The notes under the pieces were generated by a model. The model searched no databases. It was not told the origin of the DNA and was given only the letters and a program-made list of their open reading frames with translations. Shown here one piece after another: positions 33,990 to 42,788 of a stretch of 64,000 nt of DNA. Each line of letters starts with the position of its first letter. The first letter of the stretch is position 1. The stretch is from Streptomyces hayashii. GTDB lineage: Bacteria > Actinomycetota > Actinomycetes > Streptomycetales > Streptomycetaceae. The stretch spans positions 62,001 to 126,000 of the forward strand of contig NZ_JAHHIU010000039.1 of the NCBI RefSeq assembly GCF_024539815.1, given 5' to 3'. The translations under genes and the position numbers were made by a program.

Positions 33990-35045
33990 TCAGATGGTGC
34001 GGCTGCGGCCGATGGTCAGGGACTCCAGCAGCTCCTCGGTGATGCGCTCCTTCTTGGTCCAGATCGCTTTCTGGGCGCCTTGGCTGACGAGCTGGGAAAG
34101 GGCTCGCAGGTAGCCCTTGCTGCGGCGGTGCAGGTATTTGTGCAGGTTGGTCAGGTCGTCCGGCTGGTGGTTGCGCAGGCACAGGTTCTTGTCGAACTTG
34201 CGGACGATTTTCGTGAACAGCTTGTGGCCCTCCTCGTCGTAGCCGATCCGGCTGGTGCGCAGACTGGCGTAGTCGCCCCAGATCTCCTCGTGGTCGGCCC
34301 GGGCGGTTTCCCGGTCACGGGTGAGGGGGTCGACGATGGAACGGGCGGCGCGTCCGGCGAAGACGAAGGTGGCGCCGGTGCTTTCGCTGATGTCTTCCAG
34401 GTAGGTGAACGACTCCTCGGCGTCCGCGCCGGCCCGTAGCTGCTCGATGCCGTCGACGAGGACGAGCAGGGTGGAGCTGTTGCGCATCACATGGCAGATG
34501 GAGCGGGTGGGGTCGGTCCCGCCGTCGTGTTTGAGGCCGAGGAAGGAGGCGAAGGCGGCCGGCCAGTTCCGCCGCCCGCCTCGGGCCAGGGGAGGCACTC
34601 GCAGTGCGATCACCGGGATGCGGTTCTCGTCCGGCTCGTACAGGCGGGCGATCTTGTTTTCGTAGTGGCGGCCGATGTACTGCAGGATCTCGGTCTTTCC
34701 GGTGCCACGTGGGCCCTCGATGATGACGCCGGTCTTGCCGTGGGTGCGTTCGCGGTTGGACAGCAGGTGATCGTGGACGGTGACCAGGGCGCGGCCGATG
34801 GCGGGGGTGGGAATGGTCGGCATCAGGGCGTGATAGCGCAGCCGCAGGTCGTTGTCGGCGACCTTCGTGCCGGCCGGCGGGCTGTCTGCCAGGTCTGGCC
34901 GGGTGCGGTCCAGCGCGGCGAAGGTGCGCCAGTTGGTCAGGGTGTTGAGCCACAACGGTCGGGGCGTGGTGAACACCGGCGTGGGGGCGGGGGAGTCGAC
35001 CAGCAGACGGATGTCATCGTCCTGGATGTCCGGCAGCTCCATCAT
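33990..35045 (-). CDS. tnsC: TnsC/TniB-like AAA+ ATPase
   Basis: A 351-aa protein. ATG 35045 is preferred because GGAGG lies 7 nt upstream; the start overlaps the tnsB stop codon, so the genes are coupled. Walker A is EGPRGTGKTEIL (about 110-121) and Walker B is LLVLVDGIEQL, with an arginine-rich sensor region (FAGRAARSIVDPL). TnsC/TniB ATPases link the target-site protein (TniQ/TnsD) to the transposase and impose target immunity. The C-terminal helical domain (YLHRRSKGYLRALSQLVSQG) fits TniB. No other candidate ATPase for the element is present. Confidence 0.87.
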   Translation of the reverse strand: MMELPDIQDDDIRLLVDSPAPTPVFTTPRPLWLNTLTNWRTFAALDRTRPDLADSPPAGTKVADNDLRLRYHALMPTIPTPAIGRALVTVHDHLLSNRERTHGKTGVIIEGPRGTGKTEILQYIGRHYENKIARLYEPDENRIPVIALRVPPLARGGRRNWPAAFASFLGLKHDGGTDPTRSICHVMRNSSTLLVLVDGIEQLRAGADAEESFTYLEDISESTGATFVFAGRAARSIVDPLTRDRETARADHEEIWGDYASLRTSRIGYDEEGHKLFTKIVRKFDKNLCLRNHQPDDLTNLHKYLHRRSKGYLRALSQLVSQGAQKAIWTKKERITEELLESLTIGRSRTI

Positions 35046-37426
35046 CACACGTCCTCCTGCGGGGAGTCGGTCTCGGCGGGGAGGTCCAGCAGCAGGCGCG
35101 CAGCGGCGTCCAGGCCGTCTTCCAGGTCATCCAGGCCTGCCAGAAGCCAGGTGTCGTCGGCCTCTGCACGGTCAGGGCCGTCCTCGCCGACCGTGGGGCC
35201 CAGGCCGGCCTCTTCCGGAAGGGAGGGGGCGTCGGGGGCGTACAGGCTCGTCTCGTCGAGCTCCAGCACCGTCAACGGCCCCAGCGCGTCCAGGTCGAGC
35301 GCGGCCGCACCGGCGAACGGATCGAAGTCGCCTTCCCCAGGCGGCGCCCACCCCGCTTCCAGCCCGGGCAGGGGCCCGTAACCGTCGGGCACGCTCGCCA
35401 CACCGGGCTCGTCCGGACCCTGTCCCGCCCGCTCCAGCAGGTCGGCCAGGACCTGGGCGATGTTCTCGTCGTCGGTGTGGCGGCCGCCGCGCGCCACGTA
35501 CTCCGCGGTGGCCGTGTCCCACAGGTGCTGTGTCCACGGGGCGCCGATCAGGTGCTGGTGCTTGAAGACGGCGGTGATCCACTCACCGGAGCGGTGGTCG
35601 CGCAGCCACACCTGCTCGGGGGTGTAGGGGTTGTAGCGCAGCTCCCACCCGTCGCGCTTCTTGCCCTTCAGCCCCGACGGCGTGTTGCGGACCTCCTCGA
35701 GCTCTCCCTTGTAGTTGTCGTAGGTGCGGTTCTTGAAGCGGATGCCCTCATCGCGTACACCGACCCAGGCGGTGGGCAGCAGCTGCAGATAGTCCTTGAA
35801 TCCCAGCGGGATCGGCACGTAGCCAGCCGCCTGCACTCCTGCGGCGTACACCTGGTTCGGTGTCAGCGGCGGCAGGTTCGGCTCATAGGGGCTGCGCAGC
35901 TCCTCGTGCGGCCGTGCCTGCCAGCCGACTGCGATCCACTCCTGCAGCAGATCGTCGAGTTCCTGCAGGGTCCACAGCCGGTCGGGATCGATCTCCTTGC
36001 CGCGGCGGCTGAAGTCCCGCCCGGTGTAGGAGTTGACGCGCTGGCTGAACAGCGACTTGATCGACTCGAAGGTCCGCTCGACGATCGCCTTGTCCGTCGG
36101 GGTGCGCTTGCGGGCCGGACGCACGGAGATGCCGAGGTAGGAACAGGCGTCGAAGAAGGTCTGTCCGGCGAAGACCGTGCCGTGGTCGATCACGATCGTC
36201 TCCGGCATGATCACCGGCCGGGCCGCGGCGTGCTCCATCCGCGCATCCACCTCCAGCAGCTCCTCATACGGCAGATCCGAACGGGCCGCGGAGGCCGCCG
36301 CATCGAAGCCGGGTCGCATCGGGGCCGGCACCATGCACAGCGCCAGCAGCAGAGATGCGTCCACCGCCTTGGTGGCCCGCCCCTTACTGGTGCCGGTGCT
36401 CAGCAGGGCACGGGTCTGCTGCCGGGTTTTGCGCCGGCCCGGGGTCTTGGCCCGCAGCACGGCGGCGATGATGCTGCGCGTGAAAACATCGATGGCCGCC
36501 GTCAGCTCCACCTGTGTGGGCTGCCCGTCATCGCCCAGCACCTTCACATCCAGCGCCGTGGAGTCGATCTGCACCAGCTCGCCCGGGGCGGTGGCGGTGG
36601 TCACCCCGAACGGCGGCGCCGGACGGTTGAGCCGGTCCTTACGGCGCCGGGTGGGATCCCGCAGCTGCAGCGCGTCGATGCCCAGCCGCTTCAGCAACGC
36701 ATACAGGGTCGGGTCGGCCGGCACCTTCACTCCAGCACCCAGGCGGGCCCGCGCGGTGCGCCGCAGGTTCTTGAACAGGGTGCGCGCGTCGGTGGCGGCC
36801 TGCTCCTTCGCCTGGCGTTCGTGCAGGGCCAGCAGCAGGTCCACGACCCGTGAATCGGTGCGCCCGTGCAGCGTGCTTTTGCGGGTGCACCGCTTGTCGA
36901 CCAGCCCCCAGATGCCGTCCTGCTTGTAGGCCAGCCGCTTGCGCTGGACCGTCTTCCACGACACCGTCCACTCCAGCACGGCGCTCAGCTCGGCCGCCTT
37001 GCGCTGGTAGCGCTCCACCAGCGTGAACCGGTCCGGATCGTAGCCCTCGCGCGGTCTGCTGCCCTCGGGCACACCGGGCAGCAGCCCCGTGTCGACCTCG
37101 ATGACATGCCGCTGCCAGGTCCGTGCATCCCGGGCGCAGTCGGGGCTGACGCCCTCCAGCATGGCCCAGTTCGGGAACGGGCGGGCCGCCAGCACCAGGC
37201 CCGTCGAGTCGAGCACGGCGAAGTCCTCGGCCACGGCCAGGAACTGAATCACCGCCGCAATCGGAGACGCCGCGCTGCCCGGAGCGGGGACCAGATGCAC
37301 CGTCGTGCCCGACAGGGCCGACACGGTGTACTGCTCGCCCATCCACCGCACCCGGTCCCCGGGCGCCACAATGCCGCGAGGCGCCAGCCCCGACACCCGT
37401 GGCCGAGTGGCGAGTACCTCGCTCAC
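35045..37426 (-). CDS. tnsB: TnsB/TniA-like DDE transposase
   Basis: A 793-aa protein from GTG 37426, which overlaps the tnsA stop (GTGA). The rve/DDE catalytic residues are visible: Asp288 (LVQIDSTALD), Asp414 (IVIDHGTVF) and Glu450 (DKAIVERTFESI), with the 35-residue D-E spacing typical of retroviral-like integrases. An N-terminal DNA-binding part with helix-turn-helix segments (LSAVLEWTVSWKTVQRKRLA) and a C-terminal Mu-type beta-barrel (GIRFKNRTYDNYKGEL) surround the core. The last 120 residues are strongly acidic with a final helix, as in TnsB tails that contact TnsC. The protein should cut and join the transposon 3' ends. Confidence 0.92.
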   Translation of the reverse strand: MSEVLATRPRVSGLAPRGIVAPGDRVRWMGEQYTVSALSGTTVHLVPAPGSAASPIAAVIQFLAVAEDFAVLDSTGLVLAARPFPNWAMLEGVSPDCARDARTWQRHVIEVDTGLLPGVPEGSRPREGYDPDRFTLVERYQRKAAELSAVLEWTVSWKTVQRKRLAYKQDGIWGLVDKRCTRKSTLHGRTDSRVVDLLLALHERQAKEQAATDARTLFKNLRRTARARLGAGVKVPADPTLYALLKRLGIDALQLRDPTRRRKDRLNRPAPPFGVTTATAPGELVQIDSTALDVKVLGDDGQPTQVELTAAIDVFTRSIIAAVLRAKTPGRRKTRQQTRALLSTGTSKGRATKAVDASLLLALCMVPAPMRPGFDAAASAARSDLPYEELLEVDARMEHAAARPVIMPETIVIDHGTVFAGQTFFDACSYLGISVRPARKRTPTDKAIVERTFESIKSLFSQRVNSYTGRDFSRRGKEIDPDRLWTLQELDDLLQEWIAVGWQARPHEELRSPYEPNLPPLTPNQVYAAGVQAAGYVPIPLGFKDYLQLLPTAWVGVRDEGIRFKNRTYDNYKGELEEVRNTPSGLKGKKRDGWELRYNPYTPEQVWLRDHRSGEWITAVFKHQHLIGAPWTQHLWDTATAEYVARGGRHTDDENIAQVLADLLERAGQGPDEPGVASVPDGYGPLPGLEAGWAPPGEGDFDPFAGAAALDLDALGPLTVLELDETSLYAPDAPSLPEEAGLGPTVGEDGPDRAEADDTWLLAGLDDLEDGLDAAARLLLDLPAETDSPQEDV

Positions 37427-38181
37427 GCCGCATCCCGGTGCACCGGGCGGTGCATCGCCGACGGCAACCGGCCCGACACACTGATCACGCTGTCCGGCCC
37501 CATGGCCCGGTTCCACTCCATGGCCAGCTCCTGCCGCCACAGCAGGTGATACAGGCGCGGCAGCGTAGACAGCCGCGGCAGTCCCGTGGCCCGCACTCCC
37601 TCTTCCAGCGAACGCGGCGTGCGGAACGCGGCCGTCAACGCCTGCTCGACGTCACGGTCGCCGAAGCGGGGATGCCGGTAGCGGGAGACCCACCGCAGAT
37701 TCGCCAGCGCCATCGGCGCCGGAATCCGCGGCATGCCCAGCTCCCAGCCCGCCTCTTGGCAGGCCTGGCGCAGCACCTGCTGCTGGCGCTGCCACCGCGG
37801 GCTCGGTCCGCTCACCGGAGGACAGGCCACGACCAGCGTCGCCCCCTGAGCGGTGCGGACGAAGAAGTCCGGCACCACACTGCGTTCCCGGCCCCGCGCA
37901 CGCCACTTGATCTTCGCAGGCCACGCGGTGAACTCCGTCACCGACGGATCGAAATCCAGCAGCATGGCCACCGCCAGCACATTCATCGACCGGCAGCCCA
38001 CATGCCTGCCCGTCGTCGCCGCCCACCACCAGGTGGCGATACTGCGCTGCGACGGATGCCGGACCGGCTTCCACACCTCGCCCCGGCGCGTCAGCGGCAC
38101 CGCACCCGCCCGGGCCACAGGGACCGTGATGCTCCTGCTGCCGTCCTCGATCCGGTGGACGACCTCCAATGCGTCAGCCAC
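37423..38181 (-). CDS. tnsA: TnsA-like endonuclease subunit with altered active site
   Basis: A 252-aa protein from GTG 38181, with GGAAGCGGG upstream; the frame is open to a TTG at 38247. TTGRHVGCRSMN, LLDFDPSVTEFTAWP and VVPDFFVRT match the TnsA N-terminal nuclease fold, with the metal-binding Asp105 kept. The position of the first catalytic Glu reads S-M-N, and the Q-x-K strand reads LVVACPP (116-122) with no lysine. The nuclease may therefore be inactive, which in Tn7 would turn cut-and-paste into cointegrate formation. The gene heads the tnsA-tnsB-tnsC operon with overlapping stop/start codons. Confidence 0.8.
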   Translation of the reverse strand: MADALEVVHRIEDGSRSITVPVARAGAVPLTRRGEVWKPVRHPSQRSIATWWWAATTGRHVGCRSMNVLAVAMLLDFDPSVTEFTAWPAKIKWRARGRERSVVPDFFVRTAQGATLVVACPPVSGPSPRWQRQQQVLRQACQEAGWELGMPRIPAPMALANLRWVSRYRHPRFGDRDVEQALTAAFRTPRSLEEGVRATGLPRLSTLPRLYHLLWRQELAMEWNRAMGPDSVISVSGRLPSAMHRPVHRDAA

Positions 38182-38274
38182 CGTATTTTCCCGCTTCCTT
38201 TCCAAGCCCGCATCCGACGCGGACGTCACCACTACCGCAGAGAGCAACCACCCACAGCAGCAGGGAAGTTGACT

Positions 38275-38421
38275 CTAGTGCAGGGCGGCCACCACGTGAT
38301 CCTTAATCCGCCATCCAGGCCGTAGAAGCGCCGACAACAACCGCTGCCGTCCAGGTTCAACGGGCATGACGGTCCGCAGCAGCCGGAGCAATTCCCGCAG
38401 GACGCGCTCCACCGGGTACAT
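38275..38421 (-). CDS. Small basic protein upstream of tnsA
   Basis: A 48-aa open frame (ATG 38421, TAG 38275), MYPVERVLRELLRLLRTVMP ... DHVVAALH, with sensible amphipathic helices. GGGACAAAAG precedes the ATG, and a partly symmetrical CCCCTATCTAGGGA just upstream includes a TATCTA that could be the -10. Family unknown. It lies 93 bp before the tnsA start, on the same strand, in the 365-bp gap to tap. It could be a short regulator or only the end of a lost gene. Confidence 0.4.
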   Translation of the reverse strand: MYPVERVLRELLRLLRTVMPVEPGRQRLLSALLRPGWRIKDHVVAALH

Positions 38422-38546
38422 CTTTTGTCCCTAGATAGGGGTGTTCGTCCGGCACGTCGCCTCCTGTATCGAGCCCTCCCGGCACAGCCGCCCCGCGATG
38501 ACGCGAATCCGACGGGCACGGCACGTGAGCCTGGCAGATTCGGCGC

Positions 38547-40589
38547 GTGCCAGCAGACCACGGTGACGAAGCCAAACTCTTTGCGCGCGTGGATGAGCTC
38601 CTCGCCGACCTCTCGGCTCAGCGCATCCCCCTGCCCCCGCCCCCCGAACGGACACGGCGGCGCAAGGCCGCCGGTCTGTCCACAGCCCAGATAGCCGATG
38701 CACTGGGCTGCCCGGCCGAGGAAATCGAAGCCTGGGAAACCGGAAACCAGGAGCCGCTCGCCGCGCGCCGCGCCGCCTACGCGCGCCTCCTTCAGGGACT
38801 CAAAACCCTGCAGCAGCCAGAACACCAGGGCCCGCCGCCCCGTCAAGAGCCGACTTCCACACCGCCCTTGCGCGTCGGCAAGAAGGCAGAGCAGCCGTCG
38901 CTCTTTCCCGCCACCACCCCCGTGGCATCCCCACCAGGCAGCCAGGCCGCACCCTCGCCGACCGTCAAGCCCACCGGACCGCTGGCCGTCATCGACCACG
39001 CCGCCACCCTGACCGCCCACTTCACCAACGGCTCCCAACTGCCCCTGGAGGCCGACGACCTTGTCTCCCTCCTGCAGTGGACACTGTGCAGCGGCCTGCG
39101 CCGGGACAAGCTGACCAAGCAAGGCCTCGACAGCGACTGCGACCCACTCATCGTCCTGACCCCCGCGGCCAGCGCAGCCCTGCACCTGCCCGCCACCCTC
39201 GATGACCGCGCCCGCCTGCGACTTGCCGGCTCCCACCCGGTCATCACCCAACTCCAGCAAGCGGGCTTCAGCCTCACCCGCCGCGGCTTCGGCCCCTGGC
39301 CCCGCATCTTTCGCCCCATCGAGAACAACAAACGCGCCTCCGTGCAACTGGCCATCACCGCCTGGGGAGCTCTCTCCCAGGACGGCTGGAACCTTCCATC
39401 GCTGCTGCCGACCGAACTCGCCCGCACCCTGGGCATCTACACCGACCGGCTGCTGACCCCTCGCGGCTCTACCGCCGTGTGCGGCGAGGAACTCATGACC
39501 GCCCTGCGGCCGCCGACCAGAGCACGCCGCGACCCCGACAGCGGACGCTTCACCTCAGCGCCCAACCCCCGCGGCCTGCACACAATCCTGGAACCTGCAC
39601 CGCCCGAGGCCCCCAACGCCCATCCGCTGGCCCGGGGCCGCCTGCCCGAGCAGGCCATGGACGAGGAAGCCTGGGACTGGAGCCGCCCGCCCAGCGACCA
39701 GGAGACGGCCGAATTCGCCCACGTCGTCGGGCTCGACACCAACCTCGCCTTCGCCGCTTCCGCCTCCGGCCTGCCTGTCGGCCTTAACTCCCCGCCCCGC
39801 CACGTCCTCGCCCCCATCTTCGACAAGAAAATCCCGGGCGCATGGCTCTGCGATCTCACCCACGCCGCGCTGGACCCCCGCCTGCCCTCACCCTTCACCG
39901 CCACCGGACAGGCCCCGACCGGACCGGCCTGGTACACCACGCCCACCCTGGACTATGCCCAGGAACTCAAGATCGAGGTCCAGCCGATCGAGGCCTACTT
40001 GCGCGACGACCACGGCCCGTACCTCACCTCCTGGTACGAACGGATCCGCAACGCCTACCTCGCCACCATGGCCGACCTCGGCGTGCACGAGAAGATCCCC
40101 CAGGCCGACTACCTCGATGCCATGAAGAGGCTCGCCACGGCCGACCCCGCCCTGCTCGGCCTGCTCGCAGCCATCAAAGCCACCGCCAAGGGCGGCCTGG
40201 GCAAACTCCGGGAGGGGCCACGCCAGATCACCGCCCCTTACACCCGCTGGTCCGCCTTGAACAAACCCACCTGGCGCCCCGATATCCGTGCTGCCGTGGT
40301 CTCCCGCGCCCGTGTCACCCTGCACCGCAAAATGCGCAAGATGGCCGAGGAAACGGACCGCTACCCGCTCGCCGTGCTCTCCGACTGCACCCTCTACCCC
40401 GCCCGCATGCCCACCGCCCTCGATGTCATCCCGACAGGACCTGACCAGCAAGGCGTCCCCGGCCTCCTGCGCCTGGGCGTCAACCCTGGCCTTGCCAAGG
40501 AGGAAGGTGTGCAGACCATGGACTGGTACCAGCACCAGCACACCCAGGGCCTCAACCCGGCCCGCTACATCAAAGACTCCAACGCCTGA
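38547..40589 (+). CDS. tap: Telomere-associated protein Tap
   Basis: A 680-aa protein with GTG start at 38547 and no clear Shine-Dalgarno site. It matches Streptomyces Tap throughout: a short N-terminal LFARVDELLADL, an XRE-like helix-turn-helix (GLSTAQIADALGCPAEEIEA, about 44-63), the Pro-rich linker, then conserved blocks LTRRGFGPWPRIFRP, LLTPRGSTAVCGEELMTALR, FDKKIPGAWLCDLTH, LPSPFTATG, YLRDDHGPYLTSWY, AIKATAKGGLGKLREGP and ARVTLHRKMRKMA. Tap binds the single-stranded telomere 3' overhang and recruits terminal protein Tpg for end patching of linear replicons. tpg follows on the same strand after two minus-strand genes. Its presence marks this DNA as belonging to a linear replicon. Confidence 0.95.
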   Translation: MPADHGDEAKLFARVDELLADLSAQRIPLPPPPERTRRRKAAGLSTAQIADALGCPAEEIEAWETGNQEPLAARRAAYARLLQGLKTLQQPEHQGPPPRQEPTSTPPLRVGKKAEQPSLFPATTPVASPPGSQAAPSPTVKPTGPLAVIDHAATLTAHFTNGSQLPLEADDLVSLLQWTLCSGLRRDKLTKQGLDSDCDPLIVLTPAASAALHLPATLDDRARLRLAGSHPVITQLQQAGFSLTRRGFGPWPRIFRPIENNKRASVQLAITAWGALSQDGWNLPSLLPTELARTLGIYTDRLLTPRGSTAVCGEELMTALRPPTRARRDPDSGRFTSAPNPRGLHTILEPAPPEAPNAHPLARGRLPEQAMDEEAWDWSRPPSDQETAEFAHVVGLDTNLAFAASASGLPVGLNSPPRHVLAPIFDKKIPGAWLCDLTHAALDPRLPSPFTATGQAPTGPAWYTTPTLDYAQELKIEVQPIEAYLRDDHGPYLTSWYERIRNAYLATMADLGVHEKIPQADYLDAMKRLATADPALLGLLAAIKATAKGGLGKLREGPRQITAPYTRWSALNKPTWRPDIRAAVVSRARVTLHRKMRKMAEETDRYPLAVLSDCTLYPARMPTALDVIPTGPDQQGVPGLLRLGVNPGLAKEEGVQTMDWYQHQHTQGLNPARYIKDSNA

Positions 40590-40782
40590 CCAGGCGCGTG
40601 CCGTGACGGCCGTCCATAGGCACAACCGGCAAACGTGAGGCACTCCTGCGGCATGGTCAGCGACGCGCGGGCGAACGCACCAACCTCTGGACCGCGTAGT
40701 CCCGCAGCAGAATCCGAACGCGCCGCGTGTTACCGAAGAAGCAAGGACAGGAAGACGCAGCGTGCAAGCGAAACAAGCGCCG

Positions 40783-40977
40783 TCAAACATCCCGTGACGG
40801 CACGCGGGCGGCCAACTCTGCGGCGAAGCGGCCGGCCTGCGCACCCCAGTCGTGATCTACCGCCCCGAAGTGGTACAGCACATCCAGCAGTTCGTGCGCC
40901 TCCGACAGCGTGAACAAGGCCAGGCGCGGCTCGGTCAGGTCCGGCATGACGCCGGCGTCGAGGAGATCGTCGTCCAT
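40783..40977 (-). CDS. Small acidic hypothetical protein
   Basis: A 64-aa acidic protein, MDDDLLDAGVMPDL ... LALFTLSEAHELLDVLYHFG, with good third-position GC. ATG 40947 is an alternative start, and no strong ribosome-binding site is seen for either. It follows the second TniQ gene on the same strand with a 66-bp gap and may be in its operon. No family recognised. Confidence 0.5.
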   Translation of the reverse strand: MDDDLLDAGVMPDLTEPRLALFTLSEAHELLDVLYHFGAVDHDWGAQAGRFAAELAARVPSRDV

Positions 40978-41043
40978 GTACGGCCAACGCGGGGTGGGCG
41001 AGCGCGGTTACGGGCCTGCCGCCGGCGTCTCCACCACGCCCGG

Positions 41044-42102
41044 TCAGCCCCAGGATGTGCTGGTCATGGACGAGCCCAGCCGCCACGGCAGGCACGACAC
41101 CTCCTCCAATGACCCGTGCAGAGGAATCGTCCGATGCGGCCCCAGCAACGGCAACGGCACACTGCGCGGCACCGCCCGTTCCTCCTGCCGCGCACGCCGC
41201 GTCACGACCGGCACCGTATTACGGTGCGACATCAGCCACGCCTCCAGCCCGCGATGCCCTCCGTCGGCCATCTCCTCGCGCATCCCGAGCCGTTCGCCCA
41301 CCCACGCCGTCCAGCGGCCCGTCGACCAGCCCGCCGGGCCGCCCGCGAAACTGCGCCCCACCGCGCGCTGGCGCTCACGCACTGCCATCGCCTCCGCCAC
41401 GGTGACCGCTTCGGGATACACCACCAGCGGTACCGCCCACAGCGCCGAACGGTCCACCCCCAAGATCTCCTGCCGCTTGCGCCATACCCCCCGCCAGGCC
41501 ATCTGCCGGCACTGCCACCAATACACCGCCACCTGCTGCGCGTCCGCCATCAGCGCCCTCGTGTACGGGCCCGTGCGGCGCTCCAGCCGTACCCGCCGCA
41601 CGTGGGCCTCCACCACCTCGGGCAGCTGCTCCAGCCCGATCTGGAAGCGGTCCTGGGCCGTCGCGGTCCACCGCCCGTGCCGGACACACACCGCCCACTG
41701 CTCCGAGGGCATCAGCCACACCGGCCGCTGGCTGCGGCCCGCCGCGCACAGCTCACAGGCCAGCACCGGCAGCTGGCCTTCGGGCCAGGACTCGATCTGT
41801 ACCTGATGGCGCGCCCGGGCCCTGATCCGGCTGTCGCCCAGCGACACCAGCGCCTGGACCAGCTGTTCAACGCTCCGTCCGCTGGCCTCCGCCAGCCGCT
41901 GGCATGCCACCGGCCCCAGGCGCACTTCCTCACACCTCGGGTCCGCCAGTCGGATGGTCCTGGAGGCACCGATGTGCTGGGCCAGCACCTCAAACTGCAT
42001 TCCATTGCGCTCTGCCAGCCGCCACAGATACGACGCGACCGTCTCGCCCCGTAGCATCACCACACGCCGCGGTAGCGGCTCGATCGGCTCGTCGATCCCC
42101 AT
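41044..42102 (-). CDS. tniQ: TniQ-family protein (copy 2)
   Basis: A 352-aa protein from ATG 42102. LPRRVVMLRGETVASYLWRL, then AERNG, is the TniQ N-terminal signature. A zinc-knuckle pair follows (LACELCAAG ... WAVCVRHGRW), and the C-terminus ends EEVSCLPWRLG, as in the TniQ at 29526. The gene sits between tap and tpg and is divergent from tpg, with 71 bp between starts. In Tn7-like systems TniQ/TnsD binds the target site; two copies next to one tns operon may provide two target choices. The upstream extension of the frame to 42324 overlaps tpg and is unlikely to be translated. Confidence 0.82.
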   Translation of the reverse strand: MGIDEPIEPLPRRVVMLRGETVASYLWRLAERNGMQFEVLAQHIGASRTIRLADPRCEEVRLGPVACQRLAEASGRSVEQLVQALVSLGDSRIRARARHQVQIESWPEGQLPVLACELCAAGRSQRPVWLMPSEQWAVCVRHGRWTATAQDRFQIGLEQLPEVVEAHVRRVRLERRTGPYTRALMADAQQVAVYWWQCRQMAWRGVWRKRQEILGVDRSALWAVPLVVYPEAVTVAEAMAVRERQRAVGRSFAGGPAGWSTGRWTAWVGERLGMREEMADGGHRGLEAWLMSHRNTVPVVTRRARQEERAVPRSVPLPLLGPHRTIPLHGSLEEVSCLPWRLGSSMTSTSWG

Positions 42103-42173
42103 CCGGCGATCGTGCCAGCGCCGGTCGTCAGCACCGAACAAACAGGCCACCCCCGCGACGAAAGCCGCCTGCC

Positions 42174-42752
42174 TTGTCTTTGCGTCTTCACGCCGACACC
42201 GTCCAAGAAGCCCTCGACCGGGCAGACTCCCGCCACTGGACGCGCACGCCGCCCCGTTCCACACGCGCCCGACTGACCTACCTCCTCCATCAGACTCGAC
42301 ACGACACGGCCACTCTTGCCCCACTGCTTCAGGCGGACGCTGCAGACCTCAACGCGTTACACGAGACCGGGGAGTTACCCGCTGACCATGCGCTGCACCA
42401 GAGGGTGGAACGCGAAGTCGTCCGCCTCTGGCAGCCCCAGGTCCGCCGACGTGCACACGCTGCCATCCTCGCCAACGACGGCCAGATAATGCTCAGCTTT
42501 CGCGCCTGGTTGGGCTTCACAGCGGTCGCCGGTTCAAGCGACGACCCACGCCTGCGTTTTCTGACGCTCAGTCTCCAACCCCCCTATACGCGGAGCCTGT
42601 TCACCGCGCAGCACCAGGGGGCCTCCGAAGCTGAACTGCGGGCCATCCTCAGCGACGCTCTCGGCGCCTCCTACTTCCACCGCAACCGGCCGGCACAGAG
42701 GACCCAAACCGTGAGCCTTGAGCGCATCGACTATCTGGAGTTCTACTACTGA
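42174..42752 (+). CDS. tpg: Telomere terminal protein Tpg
   Basis: A 192-aa protein from TTG 42174; family members are about 185 aa. The frame is open further upstream but there it opposes the TniQ start. The hallmark blocks are VEREVVRLWQPQVRRRAH, the SFRAWLGFTAV segment followed by DDPRLRFLTLSLQPPYTRSL, and the ending VSLERIDYLEFYY. Tpg is covalently attached to the 5' ends of linear Streptomyces DNA and primes synthesis that fills the 3' overhang gap. It works with Tap, encoded 1.6 kb upstream. The usual tap-tpg operon is split here by two minus-strand genes. Its stop lies 36 bp before the left end of a transposon. Confidence 0.88.
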   Translation: MSLRLHADTVQEALDRADSRHWTRTPPRSTRARLTYLLHQTRHDTATLAPLLQADAADLNALHETGELPADHALHQRVEREVVRLWQPQVRRRAHAAILANDGQIMLSFRAWLGFTAVAGSSDDPRLRFLTLSLQPPYTRSLFTAQHQGASEAELRAILSDALGASYFHRNRPAQRTQTVSLERIDYLEFYY

Positions 42753-42783
42753 GCCGGGCGCTCCACTCCTTGGCGCCGTGTGT

Positions 42784-42788
42784 CGATC
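42784..42788. repeat. Left copy of 5-bp target-site duplication (CGATC)
   Basis: CGATC directly precedes the left terminal repeat. The same five bases directly follow the right terminal repeat at 45915-45919, in direct orientation, as expected after transposition. Confidence 0.85.

Noticed and set aside
38182..38546. Search for a Tn7-like right end next to tnsA
   Set aside because: No TGT...ACA tip, no repeated binding sites and no TGAGCCGAAG or TTGTCAC repeats were found here, so no end is annotated.
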